From: Archangium violaceum
GTDB taxonomy: Bacteria; Myxococcota; Myxococcia; Myxococcales; Myxococcaceae
NCBI RefSeq assembly: GCF_016859125.1
Contig: NZ_CP069338.1
Location: 124,001-188,000, forward strand
DNA: 64,000 nt
Reading direction: 5' to 3'
Shown here: piece after piece, positions 31,930 through 41,463 of the stretch
Position numbering within the stretch: the stretch's first letter is position 1
Layout: every line of letters starts with the position of its first letter
The notes under the pieces: generated by a model
The model's database searches: none
Seen by the model: only the letters and a program-made list of their open reading frames with translations
Told to the model about the DNA's origin: nothing
Translations under genes and position numbers: made by a program

Positions 31930-32484
31930 ATGCTGACCGTTGGCGACAAGCTTCCCGCGTTCAACCTCACTGCCACCGTGAGCCTGGAGAAGGGCAAGGA
32001 GTTCAAGGAGATCAACCAGGACTCCTACAAGGGGAAGTGGCTGGTCCTCTTCGCCTGGCCCAAGGACTTCACCTTCATCTGCCCGACCGAGATCGCCGAG
32101 TTCGGTAAGCGCGACAAGGACTTCCAGGACCGCAACGCGCAGGTGCTCGGCCTGAGCACCGACAGCGAGTACGTGCACCACGCGTGGCGCACGCACCACC
32201 CGGACCTGAAGAACCTGCCCTTCCCGATGCTCGCGGACATCAAGCGTGAGCTGAGCGCGGCCCTGGGCATCCTGCACAAGGACGCGGGCGTGGCGCTGCG
32301 CGCGACCTTCATCGTGGACCCGCAGGGCATCATCCGGCACGTGTCGGTGAACGACCTGTCGGTGGGCCGCAACGTGAGCGAGGTGCTCCGCACGCTGGAC
32401 GCGTTCCAGACGGACGAGCTCTGCCCCTGCAACTGGCAGAAGGGCGAGGAGACGCTCACCAAGAAGCTGGCGAAGGCGGGGTAA
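31930..32484 (+). CDS. ahpC: Alkyl hydroperoxide reductase, peroxiredoxin subunit
   Basis: The protein has 184 residues. The ATG at 31930 follows AAGGAG. It is a 2-Cys peroxiredoxin reducing peroxides and peroxynitrite in the cytosol. The peroxidatic Cys is in DFTFICPTEIAEF, the conserved Arg region is LRATFIVDPQG, and the resolving Cys is in the C-terminal DELCPCNWQKGE. The CPC pair is typical of the AhpC form that is recycled by AhpD, whose gene follows after 6 nt. Expression is predicted from the sigma-54 promoter at 31842 (seen) under the divergent activator (inference). Confidence 0.95.
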   Translation: MLTVGDKLPAFNLTATVSLEKGKEFKEINQDSYKGKWLVLFAWPKDFTFICPTEIAEFGKRDKDFQDRNAQVLGLSTDSEYVHHAWRTHHPDLKNLPFPMLADIKRELSAALGILHKDAGVALRATFIVDPQGIIRHVSVNDLSVGRNVSEVLRTLDAFQTDELCPCNWQKGEETLTKKLAKAG

Positions 32485-32490
32485 TACGCC

Positions 32491-33018
32491 ATGGCGTCGC
32501 TCGAAGTCGTTCGTGGTGAGTTGGCGGATGCCCACAGGGACACCCGGCTGAACCTCCAGTCGGTGCTGGAGAACAACAGCCTCACCCCCGAGCAGCGCTG
32601 GGGGGTGGCGGTGGGCAGTGCCTACGCGGCTCGTAACGAGCTGATCAAGAAGGCCCTGCTCAACGAGGCCCGTCAGGCGCTGGGCGAGAAGGCCGAGAAC
32701 GTCATCGAGGACGCGCGCGCCGCGGCCTCGCTGATGGGGATGAACAACATCTACTACCGGTTCCGCCACATGGTGGGGAAGGAGTCCTACTCCACCAAGC
32801 GGGCCGGTCTGCGGATGAATCGGCTGGTGCAGGTGCTCACCAACAAGGTGGACTTCGAGCTCGTCTGCCTGGCGGTGAGCGCCATCAACGGCTGTGAGAC
32901 GTGCATCCAGGCCCACGAGAAGGTCGTCATCGAGGGCGGTCTCTCCGAGGACCAGGTGCACGACGCCGTCCGCATCGCCGCGGTCATCCACGCGGCGGCG
33001 GTGGGTCTCGAGTCGTAG
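32491..33018 (+). CDS. ahpD: AhpD, alkylhydroperoxidase (carboxymuconolactone decarboxylase family)
   Basis: The protein has 175 residues. It reduces oxidised AhpC using a CxxC active site: AINGCETCIQAHEKVV contains C-x2-C followed by the proton-relay His. The flanking helices (RLVQVLTNKVDFELVCLAVSA, GLSEDQVHDAVRIAAVIHAAA) fit the AhpD helical fold, and the length is standard. In mycobacteria AhpD is recharged by lipoamide and dihydrolipoyl dehydrogenase; the same link is likely here (family knowledge). It is the second gene of the operon and is followed by a strong terminator. Confidence 0.93.
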   Translation: MASLEVVRGELADAHRDTRLNLQSVLENNSLTPEQRWGVAVGSAYAARNELIKKALLNEARQALGEKAENVIEDARAAASLMGMNNIYYRFRHMVGKESYSTKRAGLRMNRLVQVLTNKVDFELVCLAVSAINGCETCIQAHEKVVIEGGLSEDQVHDAVRIAAVIHAAAVGLES

Positions 33019-33045
33019 TAGGCGTTCCGCTTCATGCTGACATCA

Positions 33046-33087
33046 GACGCGCCCTCCGGTGGAAACACCGGGGGGCGCGTCGCTTTT
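33046..33087 (+). terminator. Rho-independent terminator after ahpD
   Basis: GACGCGCCCTCCGGTG, a GAAA loop, and CACCGGGGGGCGCGTC form a 16-bp stem with a single T-G wobble. The stem is followed by GCTTTT. It separates ahpCD from dps. Confidence 0.85.
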
Positions 33088-33135
33088 GGAGTCCACGCAT
33101 CCAAAGAAGCAAACGAACACGAAAGGAACGAACGC

Positions 33136-33612
33136 ATGTACCGCAGCCCGAGCCCCCTTCCCGAGCAGACCCGCTCCGCCGTCTCCGCCACCCTCAACGA
33201 GCGACTCGCCGATGGTCTGGATCTGCACAGTCAGATCAAGGTCGCCCACTGGAACATCAAGGGCCCGCAGTTCGCGGCGCTCCATCCGCTCTTCGAGACC
33301 TTCGCCGTCAGCCTGGCGACCCACAACGACTCGGTGGCCGAGCGCGCGGTAACGCTGGGAGGCAAGGCGTATGGCACCACCCGGCACGTGGCGAAGACGA
33401 GCCGCATCCCGGACTACCCGCAGGACACGACGAAGGACCTCGAGCACGTGCGGCTGTTGGCCGAGCGCATCGAGGCGTACCTGAGTGGCGTACGTGAGAG
33501 CCGCAAGGTGGCCGAGCAGCACCAGGACACGGACACGGTGGACCTGCTCACGGGCATCATCACCGAGTTCGAGAAGCACGCCTGGTTCCTGCGCGCCTCG
33601 CTGGAGAGCTGA
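33136..33612 (+). CDS. dps: Dps-family DNA-protection ferritin
   Basis: The protein has 158 residues. The ATG at 33136 follows AAGGAA. It is a dodecameric mini-ferritin that oxidises Fe(II) with peroxide and protects DNA. Seen: VAHWNIKGPQFAALHPLFETF (ferroxidase His and neighbouring acidic sites), ATHNDSVAERAVTLGGKAYGT, and ITEFEKHAWFLRASLES at the end. It stands just after the ahpCD terminator, extending the oxidative-stress island. Separate or read-through transcription cannot be decided from the sequence. Confidence 0.93.
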   Translation: MYRSPSPLPEQTRSAVSATLNERLADGLDLHSQIKVAHWNIKGPQFAALHPLFETFAVSLATHNDSVAERAVTLGGKAYGTTRHVAKTSRIPDYPQDTTKDLEHVRLLAERIEAYLSGVRESRKVAEQHQDTDTVDLLTGIITEFEKHAWFLRASLES

Positions 33613-33675
33613 GCCCGGACACCCCGCGCACTCCAGGAGCCGAGTCCGGCCCGGGCTCCTGGAAGCAGGTGCTTC

Positions 33676-34050
33676 CTACCGCCGCGGAGCCTCGTCCGTC
33701 TGGCGCTTCGCATCGTCCGTCGGCCCCTCGTCGATGACCTCGGAGTCAGCCTCCACCTCGCCGGAGCCACCGGTGGCCTCATCAGCCGGCGTCCTCGGCT
33801 CGTCGCCGCCGGGCTCCTCCTGGACATCCCACGTCTGCCCGTCGGGGGTCGTCACCGTGCTGTGGGTGCCACTGTCGCCGGAGACCGTGGTGTCATAGAC
33901 GGTGGGCGCGTCCTCGCGGGACTCGCGCGCCTGCTCCTCGCTGATGATCTCCTCCATGGTGGGCGCATCGGCTTCCCGCGCCTTCGAGGTGTTGGCACAG
34001 CCCCAGAGGCCGAGCACGGCGGTGGCAGCCAGGATGGAAAGCTTCTTCAC
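33676..34050 (-). CDS. Acidic lipoprotein, hypothetical
   Basis: The protein has 124 residues, starting at a GTG at 34050 with AAGGAG 7 nt upstream. The signal peptide is MKKLSILAATAVLGLWGC, with the lipid-modified Cys at residue 18; Trp at -2 is unusual. The mature part is hydrophilic and strongly acidic (EADAPTMEEIISEEQ, GSGEVEADSEVIDEGPTDD) and probably disordered. No family recognised. An inverted repeat overlaps the Shine-Dalgarno (see 34060-34086). Confidence 0.75.
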   Translation of the reverse strand: MKKLSILAATAVLGLWGCANTSKAREADAPTMEEIISEEQARESREDAPTVYDTTVSGDSGTHSTVTTPDGQTWDVQEEPGGDEPRTPADEATGGSGEVEADSEVIDEGPTDDAKRQTDEAPRR

Positions 34051-34059
34051 GTTGCATCT

Positions 34060-34086
34060 CCTTGTCCGAGTCGTCCCCGAACAAGG
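34060..34086 (-). promoter_or_regulatory. Inverted repeat overlapping the ribosome-binding site of the acidic lipoprotein
   Basis: On the minus strand CCTTGTTCG-N9-CGGACAAGG (8 of 9 pairs) overlaps the AAGGAG at 34058-34063. Folded in mRNA it would hide part of the Shine-Dalgarno. As DNA it could be an operator. Confidence 0.35.
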
Positions 34087-34115
34087 TGGATGCCCTCCAG
34101 TCGGAGGCAAGGCGA

Positions 34116-34153
34116 CGAGCGGGCGTTCCAGGCAGGGCCCGGATGCCCGCTCG
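34116..34153 (-). terminator. Hairpin downstream of prolyl oligopeptidase gene
   Basis: CGAGCGGGC (34116-34124) and GCCCGCTCG (34145-34153) are exact complements with a 20-nt loop, 14 nt past the stop codon at 34167. Confidence 0.4.
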
Positions 34154-34166
34154 CCCCTACCGGCCT

Positions 34167-36395
34167 CTAGCGGGTCTGATCACCCGCGACGGGCTGCTCA
34201 CCGCCCAGACCCATCTGCGCCAGCGAGAAGGCCCACAGGTCGGTGTACTCCTCGATGATCTTGCTCGTGGGCTTGCCCGCGCCATGGCCGGCCTTGGTCT
34301 CGATGCGGATGAGCACCGGGGCCTCGCCGGTCTGCGCCGCCTGGGCGGCCGCCGTGAACTTGAAGCTGTGGCCCGGCACCACGCGGTCATCGTGGTCCGC
34401 GGTGTGGACGAGCATGGCGGGGTAGCGCGCCGGCTTCAGGTTGTGCAGCGGCGAGTACGCATGGAGCGCCTTGAACTCCTCCGGGTTCTCCGCGGAGCCG
34501 TAGTCGCTCGTCCATGCCCAGCCGATGGTGAACTTGTGGAAGCGCAGCATGTCCATCACGCCCACGCCCGGCAGGGCCACGCCGAACAGGTCCGGACGCT
34601 GCGTCACCGCCGCGCCCACCAGCAGGCCGCCGTTGGACCGGCCGTTGATGGCCAGGCGCTGGGGGGTGGTGTACTTGTGGGAGATGAGCCACTCGGCCGC
34701 GGCGATGAAGTCGTCGAAGACGTTCTGCTTCTTGAGCTTCATGCCGGCCTCGTGCCACTCGCGGCCGTACTCACCGCCGCCGCGCAGGTTCGCCACGGCG
34801 TAGACGCCGCCCTGCTCCATCCACACCAGGTTGGCCACGTTGAAGCCCGGCGTCATTGGCGCGTTGAAGCCGCCGTAGCCGTAGAGCAGCGTGGGGTTCG
34901 TCCCATCCAGCTTCAGCCCCTTCTTGTGGCTGAGGAACATGGGGACGCGGGTGCCATCCTTGCTCGTGTAGAAGACCTGCGTCGTCTCGAATTGCGACGG
35001 GTCGAACTTCACCGTCGGCGCCTTGAACACCTCGCTCTGGCCCTTCTTCAGGTCATAGCGGTAGATGGTGGTCGGCGTGGTGTAGCTGGAGTAGGCGTAG
35101 AAGGTCTCCGTGTCCTCGCGCTTGCCGCCGAGGCCGTAGACGGTGCCCAGGCCCGGCAGCGGCAGCTCGCCCGCGAGCTTGCCGTCACGCGAGTACAGGC
35201 GCACCTGCGAGTGCGCATCCTTCATCACGCCGACGATGAACTGGCCGTTGATGAGGTTCACCGAGGAGAGCGTCTCCGTGCCCTGGGGGATGACCTCCTT
35301 CCAGCTCTTGCGCTCCGGCTTGCGCAGGTCGATGGCGACGACGCGGCCACGCGGCGCATCCAGGTCGGTCTTGAACCAGAAGAGTGAGCCATCGTTGTCG
35401 ATGTACTCGTACTCCGCCTCCCAATCGCGCAGGAACTCGACGACCTTGGCCTTGGGATCCTTCAGGTCCTTGTAGAAGACGAGGTTCTTGCGCTCGGTGC
35501 CGCGCGTGATGTCGATGACGAGGTAGCGCCCGTCGTCGGTGACGAAGCCGCCGATGCCCCACTCCTTCTGGTCCTTGCGCTCGTAGACGAGGGTGTCCTC
35601 GCTCTGCGCCGTGCCCAGCTTGTGGAAGTAGAGCTTCTGGTAGTAGTTGGTCCCGCTGAGCGCCTCGCCGGCCTTGGGCTCGTCATAGCGGCTGTAGAAG
35701 AAGCCCTTGCCGTCCTTCGTCCACGAGGGGTTCGAGAACTTCACCCACTTGACGACGTCCGGCAGATCCTTGCCCGTGCGCACGTCGCGCACGCGGATCT
35801 CCTTCCAGTCACTGCCGGCGGAGGCCACGCCGTACGCCATCAGGTTGCCATCCTGGGTGATGTCCAGGCCGGCCAGGGCCACGGTGCCATCCGCGGACAG
35901 CGTGTTCGGATCGAGCAACACCCGGGGCTCGGCCTCGAGCGAGTCGGCCGTGTAGAGCACGGACTGGTTCTGCAGGCCGTTGTTGCGGTGGAAGAAGTAG
36001 CGGGAGCCCTCACGCCAGGGCACGCTATATTTCTCGTAGTCCCACAGCTCGGTCATCCGCTGCTTGAGGCGGGCGCGGACGGGGATCTTCTCCAGATAGC
36101 CGAAGGTGAGCTGGTTCTCGGCTTCGATCCACTGGCGGGACTCGGGGGAGTCCGGGTTCTCCAGCCAGCGGTACGGATCGGCCACTTCGGTCCCGTGGTA
36201 GTTGTCGACCACGGAGTCCTTGCGCGCGGCCGGATAGCGCAGGCGCACGGGCGCCTGGACGGTGGCGGACGGGGTGGCTCCGGATTCGGTGCCCTGGGAC
36301 GCGCTGGGGGCCTGGGCCTCCAGCTGCGTCGGGGCATGGCTGCAGTGCGTGAGCCAGAGAGCGCACGCAACGGCGGAGAAGGCGCGGATTTTCAT
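34167..36395 (-). CDS. Prolyl oligopeptidase (S9A), lipoprotein
   Basis: The protein has 742 residues. A lipoprotein-type signal, [18 protein letters not shown], places it in the cell envelope. Residues about 50-130 give the S9A N-terminus ([27 protein letters not shown]). A seven-bladed propeller follows to about 450, and the C-terminal hydrolase domain has the nucleophile in [12 protein letters not shown] (about S587), Asp in [13 protein letters not shown] and His in [11 protein letters not shown]. It cleaves small peptides after proline. Related enzymes are well known in Myxococcus. The M13 peptidase gene lies 97 nt upstream on the same strand, which suggests joint peptide turnover. Confidence 0.93.
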   Translation of the reverse strand: MKIRAFSAVACALWLTHCSHAPTQLEAQAPSASQGTESGATPSATVQAPVRLRYPAARKDSVVDNYHGTEVADPYRWLENPDSPESRQWIEAENQLTFGYLEKIPVRARLKQRMTELWDYEKYSVPWREGSRYFFHRNNGLQNQSVLYTADSLEAEPRVLLDPNTLSADGTVALAGLDITQDGNLMAYGVASAGSDWKEIRVRDVRTGKDLPDVVKWVKFSNPSWTKDGKGFFYSRYDEPKAGEALSGTNYYQKLYFHKLGTAQSEDTLVYERKDQKEWGIGGFVTDDGRYLVIDITRGTERKNLVFYKDLKDPKAKVVEFLRDWEAEYEYIDNDGSLFWFKTDLDAPRGRVVAIDLRKPERKSWKEVIPQGTETLSSVNLINGQFIVGVMKDAHSQVRLYSRDGKLAGELPLPGLGTVYGLGGKREDTETFYAYSSYTTPTTIYRYDLKKGQSEVFKAPTVKFDPSQFETTQVFYTSKDGTRVPMFLSHKKGLKLDGTNPTLLYGYGGFNAPMTPGFNVANLVWMEQGGVYAVANLRGGGEYGREWHEAGMKLKKQNVFDDFIAAAEWLISHKYTTPQRLAINGRSNGGLLVGAAVTQRPDLFGVALPGVGVMDMLRFHKFTIGWAWTSDYGSAENPEEFKALHAYSPLHNLKPARYPAMLVHTADHDDRVVPGHSFKFTAAAQAAQTGEAPVLIRIETKAGHGAGKPTSKIIEEYTDLWAFSLAQMGLGGEQPVAGDQTR

Positions 36396-36492
36396 GGTGC
36401 GCGCGAACCTACCAGCCCGGGGACGTATTTCCGAGACGGGCCATGACTCGCCGCGTCGGAGCCGTCCCCGGGAGCGCGCCCTCAGGTGTCGC

Positions 36493-38589
36493 TCACCACA
36501 CCTTCACGCGCTTGTCGGGCGGCAGGTACGCGCCATCGCCTTCCTTCACGCCGAAGGCCGAGTAGAACTCGGGCATGTTGCGCACCACGCCGTTCACCCG
36601 GTACTCGCCCGGGGAGTGCGGATCCGTGAGCAGCTGCTGCCGGAGCGCATCGTCGCGGTTGAGCGTGCGCCACACCTGGGCCCAGCCGAGGAAGAAGCGC
36701 TGATCCCCGGTGAAGCCCTCGATGACCGGAGCGCCCTGGTCGCCCAGGGACAGCTTGTAGGCCTTGTAGGCCACGGTCAGGCCGCTCAGGTCGCCGATGT
36801 TCTCGCCCAGCGTCAGCTTGCCGTTGACGTTCAGGCCCTGCAGCGGGCTGAAGGCGCTGTACTGGTCGGCGAGCATGGTGGTGCGCTGCTGGAAGGCGGC
36901 CTTGTCCTCCGCGGTCCACCAGTCGCGCAGGTTGCCGTCACCATCGGAGCGGCTGCCCTGGTCGTCGAAGCCGTGGCTGAACTCATGCCCGATGACGCCG
37001 CCGATGGCGCCGTAGTTGGTGGCGTCATCCGCCTCGGGGTTGAAGAACGGCGGCTGGAGGATGGCGGCCGGGAAGACGATCTCGTTCATCGTCGAGCTGT
37101 AGTAGGCATTCACCGTCTGCGGCGTCATGCCCCACTCGAGCCGGTCGATGGGCTTGCCGAGCTTGTCCACGTTGCGGCGGAACTCGACCTCGCTGGAGCG
37201 CCTCACGTTGCCGACGAGGTCGCCCTTGTCGATGGTGAGCGCGGAGTAGTCCTTCCACTTCTCCGGGTAGCCGATCTTCACGTTGAACTTCGCCAGCTTG
37301 GCCTGGGCCTGCGCCTTGGTGGCGGGGCTCATCCACTCGAGCTGATCAATCCCCTTCTGGAAGGCCACGCGCAGGTTCTTCACCAGCTCCTGCATGCGGA
37401 CCTTGCTCTCGGGGCTGAAGTGGCGCTCCACGTAGAGCTTGCCGAGCACCTCGCCCAGCGCGCCGTCCACCGTCTCCACGCCGCGCTTCCACCGGGGGCG
37501 GTTCTCCTGCAGGCCCTGGAGCGTCTTGCCGTAGAAGACGAAGTGGGCCTCCTCGAAGGGGCTGCTCAGCAGCGGCGCGTACCTGTCGAGCACCTTGAAG
37601 GAGAGGTACGTCTTGAGCGTGGGCAGCGGCGTGCTGGCCAGCGTCGAGGCCAGGGCCTGGAAGTAGTCCGGCTGGCGGATGATGACGCCCGGCGTCTTGT
37701 CCTCGCCCGCGGCCTGGAGGAAGCGCGACCACGAGAAGCCCGGCGTGAGCTTGTCCAGCTCGGCGACGCTCTTGAGGTTGTAGGTGGCCTCGCGGTCACG
37801 GTTGCGCACGCGATCCCAGTGCTTCTCCGCCAGCGAGGTCTCCAGGGCCAGGATGGCCTTGGCCCCACCCGAGGGATCCTTCTCACCCGCCAGGCGCAGC
37901 AGCGTCTCGATATAGGCGAGGTACGCGGAGCGCGTCTCGACGAAGCGCGGCTCCTGCTTGAAGTAGTAGTCGCGATCCGGCAGGCCCAAGCCGCTCTGGT
38001 TGGCGTAGACGATGTAGCGGTCCGCCTGCTTCGCGTCCTGGCCCACGTAGGTGGAGAACGGCGTCTGGACACCCAGACGCGCCAGCGTGCCGAACAGCTC
38101 CGGCAGTTCCTTCTTGTCCTCGAGCGCGGCGACACGGGCGAGGTCCGGACGCACCGGCTCGATGCCGAGCGACTGGATGCGCGCCGTGTCCATGAAGCTC
38201 TGGTACAGGTCGCCGACCTTCTGCAGGTCGGAGCCGGCCTTCTTGTCCTGGGCGGCGGCGGCCTCCTCGATGAGGGCGCGAAGGGCGGCCTCGCTCTTGT
38301 CGCGCAGCTCGATGAAGGAACCATAGCGGCCCTTGTCCGCGGGAATCTGCGCCGTCTTCAGCCACGTGCCGTTGACGTAGCGGAAGAAGTCGTCCTGCGG
38401 GCGCACGCTGGTGTCGAAGTACTTCGTCTCGACACCGAGCGCCCGGGGCTTCGCGGTCTGGGCGGGCGTGGACTGCTGCAGGGTCGCATCCTGCGGGGTG
38501 CTGCGAGTCGTGGCCGTGCACCCCAGGAGGAGGCAGGCGCCGAGCGTGCCGCTAGCCCAGGAATGACGGAGGAACTTCATGCTGTTCAT
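36493..38589 (-). CDS. M13 family metallopeptidase (neprilysin/PepO-like), lipoprotein
   Basis: The protein has 698 residues from the ATG at 38589; an ATG at 38580 is an alternative. The signal peptide is FLRHSWASGTLGACLLLGC, with a lipobox Cys. The M13 N-domain has DFFRYVNGTWLKTAQIPADK. The catalytic domain has NAYYSSTMNEIVFPA, zinc motif IGHEFSHGFDD (H535), the third ligand in ENIGDLSGL, and the M13 C-terminal block NGVVRNMPEFYSAF ending in Val-Trp. It is a periplasmic or surface zinc endopeptidase for short peptides. It shares strand and likely role with the downstream prolyl oligopeptidase. Confidence 0.94.
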   Translation of the reverse strand: MNSMKFLRHSWASGTLGACLLLGCTATTRSTPQDATLQQSTPAQTAKPRALGVETKYFDTSVRPQDDFFRYVNGTWLKTAQIPADKGRYGSFIELRDKSEAALRALIEEAAAAQDKKAGSDLQKVGDLYQSFMDTARIQSLGIEPVRPDLARVAALEDKKELPELFGTLARLGVQTPFSTYVGQDAKQADRYIVYANQSGLGLPDRDYYFKQEPRFVETRSAYLAYIETLLRLAGEKDPSGGAKAILALETSLAEKHWDRVRNRDREATYNLKSVAELDKLTPGFSWSRFLQAAGEDKTPGVIIRQPDYFQALASTLASTPLPTLKTYLSFKVLDRYAPLLSSPFEEAHFVFYGKTLQGLQENRPRWKRGVETVDGALGEVLGKLYVERHFSPESKVRMQELVKNLRVAFQKGIDQLEWMSPATKAQAQAKLAKFNVKIGYPEKWKDYSALTIDKGDLVGNVRRSSEVEFRRNVDKLGKPIDRLEWGMTPQTVNAYYSSTMNEIVFPAAILQPPFFNPEADDATNYGAIGGVIGHEFSHGFDDQGSRSDGDGNLRDWWTAEDKAAFQQRTTMLADQYSAFSPLQGLNVNGKLTLGENIGDLSGLTVAYKAYKLSLGDQGAPVIEGFTGDQRFFLGWAQVWRTLNRDDALRQQLLTDPHSPGEYRVNGVVRNMPEFYSAFGVKEGDGAYLPPDKRVKVW

Positions 38590-38826
38590 GCGCTCTCGCT
38601 GTGCTGTGTCGGGTGGGACGAAGGAAGGTAACTCCGGAAGCGACGGGGAATTCCCAGGACGCCCGGGATTCCGCACCCCTTCGGAGGCGCGCATGCTGCC
38701 CGGGCCGGGAGCGCGGCGTCCACCCGCCCCCAGTAACCCCTTCCGACACGCCAGGTCGTAATGGATTCTTCATTCTCCAGGCGCCCTCCGTGGCAGATGA
38801 TGCGCCGCGACAGAGAGGGGATGACC

Positions 38827-39270
38827 ATGCGCTTCGACCGTCTTCTGTACAGTGGGGCACCACCGGCCACACTCCTCATCCGGGTGATGGTGGGCGCGGT
38901 CTTCCTTTCCGAGGGCATCCAGAAGTTCCTCTTCCCCGGAGAGCTGGGGGTCGGCCGCTTCACGAAGATTGGCATTCCCGCTCCGGAGGTGCTGGCGCCC
39001 TTCGTCGGAGGGGTGGAGATCGTCGGGGGCACACTCCTGCTGCTCGGACTGATGACGCGGCTGGCGGCGGTGCCACTGATCATCGACATGCTGGTGGCCA
39101 TCGCCAGCACGAAGGTGCCCATCCTGCTGCAGCGCGGCTTCTGGAACATGGCGCACGACTCCCGGACGGACTTCTCGATGTTGCTCGGCTCCCTCTTCCT
39201 GCTGCTCGTCGGGGCGGGGCCCCTGTCGGTGGACGCGCGGCTCTCGGGTCGCACGGGGAACCGGACATGA
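38827..39270 (+). CDS. DoxX-family membrane protein
   Basis: The protein has 147 residues from the ATG at 38827 (GAGGGG 6 nt upstream); the ATG at 38821 is too close to that site. The DoxX pattern is LLIRVMVGAVFLSEGIQKFLFP with GVGRF, then three further hydrophobic helices (FVGGVEIVGGTLLLLGLMTRLAAVPL, FSMLLGSLFLLLVGAGPLSVDA). It is an inner-membrane protein of uncertain role, often tied to thiol or redox stress. The stop overlaps the chrA start (ATGA), so the two are translated together. Confidence 0.85.
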   Translation: MRFDRLLYSGAPPATLLIRVMVGAVFLSEGIQKFLFPGELGVGRFTKIGIPAPEVLAPFVGGVEIVGGTLLLLGLMTRLAAVPLIIDMLVAIASTKVPILLQRGFWNMAHDSRTDFSMLLGSLFLLLVGAGPLSVDARLSGRTGNRT

Positions 39271-40421
39271 GCGAGCCCGGCGCGCTGCGGGAGCTGGCGC
39301 TGCTCTTCCTCCGGCTGGGGACGACGGCCTTCGGCGGCCCGGCGGCCCACGTCGCCATGATGGAGGACGAGGTCGTCCGGCGCCGCCAATGGCTCACGCG
39401 CGAGGAGTTCCTGGATCTGCTGGGAGCCACCAACCTCATCCCCGGACCGAACTCGACCGAGCTGGCCATCCACATCGGCCACCGGCGCGCGGGCTGGAGC
39501 GGACTGGTGGTGGCGGGCACCTGCTTCATCCTCCCGGCGTTCCTCATCGTGTCGGCCATCGGCTGGGTGTACACGCGCTTCGGACAGCTGCCGCAGGTGG
39601 CGAACCTCCTCTACGGCGTGAAGCCCGTCATCATCGCCGTGGTGCTCCAGGCCATCTGGGGGCTGACGCGTGGGGCGGCGAAGACGAAGCTGCTGGCCGG
39701 AGTGGGCGTGGCCTGCGCGGCGCTGGGCTTCCTCGGGGTGAACGAGCTGCTCCTGCTGGTCCTGGCGGGCGGCTTCGTGACGCTGTGCCGTCTGGTGGCC
39801 CGAAGGCGCGAGAGTGGAGGGGTGGCTCCATCCGTGAAGGCGCTCCTCCCGGGCCTGCCGCTGGGCGGAGTGATGGCGGCGACGGCGGCTCCGGGCTTCA
39901 ACCTCGGCGGCCTCTTCCTCTTCTTCCTGAAGGTGGGATCCATCCTCTACGGCAGTGGCTACGTGCTGCTCGCCTTCCTGCGCGCGGACCTCGTGGAGCG
40001 CTGGGGCTGGCTCACCGAGGCCCAGCTGCTCGACGCGGTGGCGGTGGGCCAGGTGACTCCCGGGCCCGTCTTCACCACGGCGACCTTCATCGGCTACGTG
40101 CTGGGAGGGCCCTCGGGCGCGGTGGTGGCCACCGTGGGCATCTTCCTGCCCGCCTTCTTCTTCGTCGCGGTGAGCGGACCGCTCGTGCCCCGCATGCGCC
40201 GCTCGTGGGTGGCCGGTGCCTTCCTCGACGGCGTCAACGTGGCCTCGCTCGCGCTGATGGCCACCGTCACCTGGCAGCTCGGGCGCGCCGCCCTGGTGGA
40301 CGTGTGGACCGTGGGCCTCGCGCTCGCCAGCGCCGTGCTGCTCATCCGCTACCGCGTCAACTCCGCATGGCTCGTGCTGGGAGGCGCGGCGGTGGGACTG
40401 CTGCGCCTCTGGGTGCCCTGA
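39267..40421 (+). CDS. chrA: Chromate transporter, two-domain ChrA
   Basis: The protein has 384 residues. The ATG at 39267 overlaps the doxX stop. It has two homologous CHR halves: residues 5-180 with RLGTTAFGGPAAHVAMMEDEVV, LGATNLIPGPNSTELAIHIG, and residues about 205-380 with FFLKVGSILYGSGYVLLAFLRADLVE, AVAVGQVTPGPVFTTATFIGY. About ten hydrophobic helices are present. The family effluxes chromate; many members have other or unknown anion substrates. The P-G-P-x(3,4)-T/E motifs in both halves are conserved. The gene converges on the GST gene with a 12-nt gap. Confidence 0.92.
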   Translation: MSEPGALRELALLFLRLGTTAFGGPAAHVAMMEDEVVRRRQWLTREEFLDLLGATNLIPGPNSTELAIHIGHRRAGWSGLVVAGTCFILPAFLIVSAIGWVYTRFGQLPQVANLLYGVKPVIIAVVLQAIWGLTRGAAKTKLLAGVGVACAALGFLGVNELLLLVLAGGFVTLCRLVARRRESGGVAPSVKALLPGLPLGGVMAATAAPGFNLGGLFLFFLKVGSILYGSGYVLLAFLRADLVERWGWLTEAQLLDAVAVGQVTPGPVFTTATFIGYVLGGPSGAVVATVGIFLPAFFFVAVSGPLVPRMRRSWVAGAFLDGVNVASLALMATVTWQLGRAALVDVWTVGLALASAVLLIRYRVNSAWLVLGGAAVGLLRLWVP

Positions 40422-40433
40422 TCGACGGCGGAC

Positions 40434-41246
40434 TCAGCCGTTCGCCGCCTCGGAGCGCGCGCCAAACCCACGGGCCAGTCGCCGACGATCCTCCTTGTAG
40501 CGCCGCAGCAACCACTGGCCCGCGGGCCTCGCCTGGATCGCCGCGCGCAGCTCGGCGATCTCCGGCGGAACCAGCTCTCCGGGCCGCACCGCATACGGAG
40601 AACCCTCCGTCGCCATCAACGGGCCGTAGAGCGCCGCCGCGGTGATGTCCGCGATCGACAGGGACTCGCCCACCAGATAGCGAGAGGGGTCTCCCTGAAT
40701 CTCCCGCTCCAGCCGATCGATCCCCTCCAGGATCTTCACACGCGACTCCTCCACCTTGTCGGGCGTCAGCGTGTACTGGCGCCGGATGGCCGCCTTGATG
40801 AGGGGGAGCATCGCGGACCCGACCAGGCGCAGCGACGGCGTGAACGCGTTGAACATGAACGACTTGATGTCCGCGTCACTGGCGAAGAGCTTCGCGTACA
40901 CCCAGCGGCGCACGTGCTTGCCCGCCACCTCGTCGAACCAGGCCTCCAGCTCGAGGACCCGCTCGCGCTCGGGCCCCGCGGCCGGTATCAGCGCGGGCGT
41001 CGATGGATGGGCTCGCTCCAGGTACAGGGCGATGTCGGTCGAGTCGGCGACGACGCTTCCCCCATCCACCATCACGGGCACGGTGCCTCGGCCGCCCTTC
41101 GTCAGGCGCTTCGTCACCAGGCGGTGCAGGCCGGGAATCAGGTTCTCGATGCGAAAGGAGAGCCCCTTGGCATCGAGGTTCCAGCGGGTCTTCTCGCAGT
41201 AGTGCGAGATGGGGATTTGGTAGAGGGTGATCTCTGGCTGGGGCAT
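40434..41246 (-). CDS. Glutathione S-transferase family protein
   Basis: The protein has 270 residues and starts at the ATG at 41246. The thioredoxin-like N-domain (ITLYQIPISHYCEKTRWNLD) has a Ser/Cys active-site region, the cis-Pro GRGTVPVMVDGGSVVADSTDIALYLE is intact, and an all-helical C-domain includes YLVGESLSIADITAAALYGP. It is longer than the usual 200-220 residues because of extra helices around 100-160. Probable roles are glutathione conjugation or peroxide reduction. The substrate is unknown. Confidence 0.85.
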   Translation of the reverse strand: MPQPEITLYQIPISHYCEKTRWNLDAKGLSFRIENLIPGLHRLVTKRLTKGGRGTVPVMVDGGSVVADSTDIALYLERAHPSTPALIPAAGPERERVLELEAWFDEVAGKHVRRWVYAKLFASDADIKSFMFNAFTPSLRLVGSAMLPLIKAAIRRQYTLTPDKVEESRVKILEGIDRLEREIQGDPSRYLVGESLSIADITAAALYGPLMATEGSPYAVRPGELVPPEIAELRAAIQARPAGQWLLRRYKEDRRRLARGFGARSEAANG

Positions 41247-41463
41247 GTCGGGGGCCTCGGGTTGCCGGGAGCATGCCGTTCCCCGTCCTCCCGGTACAAC
41301 CGTCCGAGCGTGACGAATCCACCCCCAGACCGTGCAACCCCCTGCACGGGCTCAGGACCGGGCCTCGGGACTTCGCGGGTTTGTACGGAGGGCACGCGGG
41401 TTGCTCTCATGACATCCGTCCGGGACCCCGAGCAGCCGGGTCCCCCTCCGCGGAGATGTCCCC

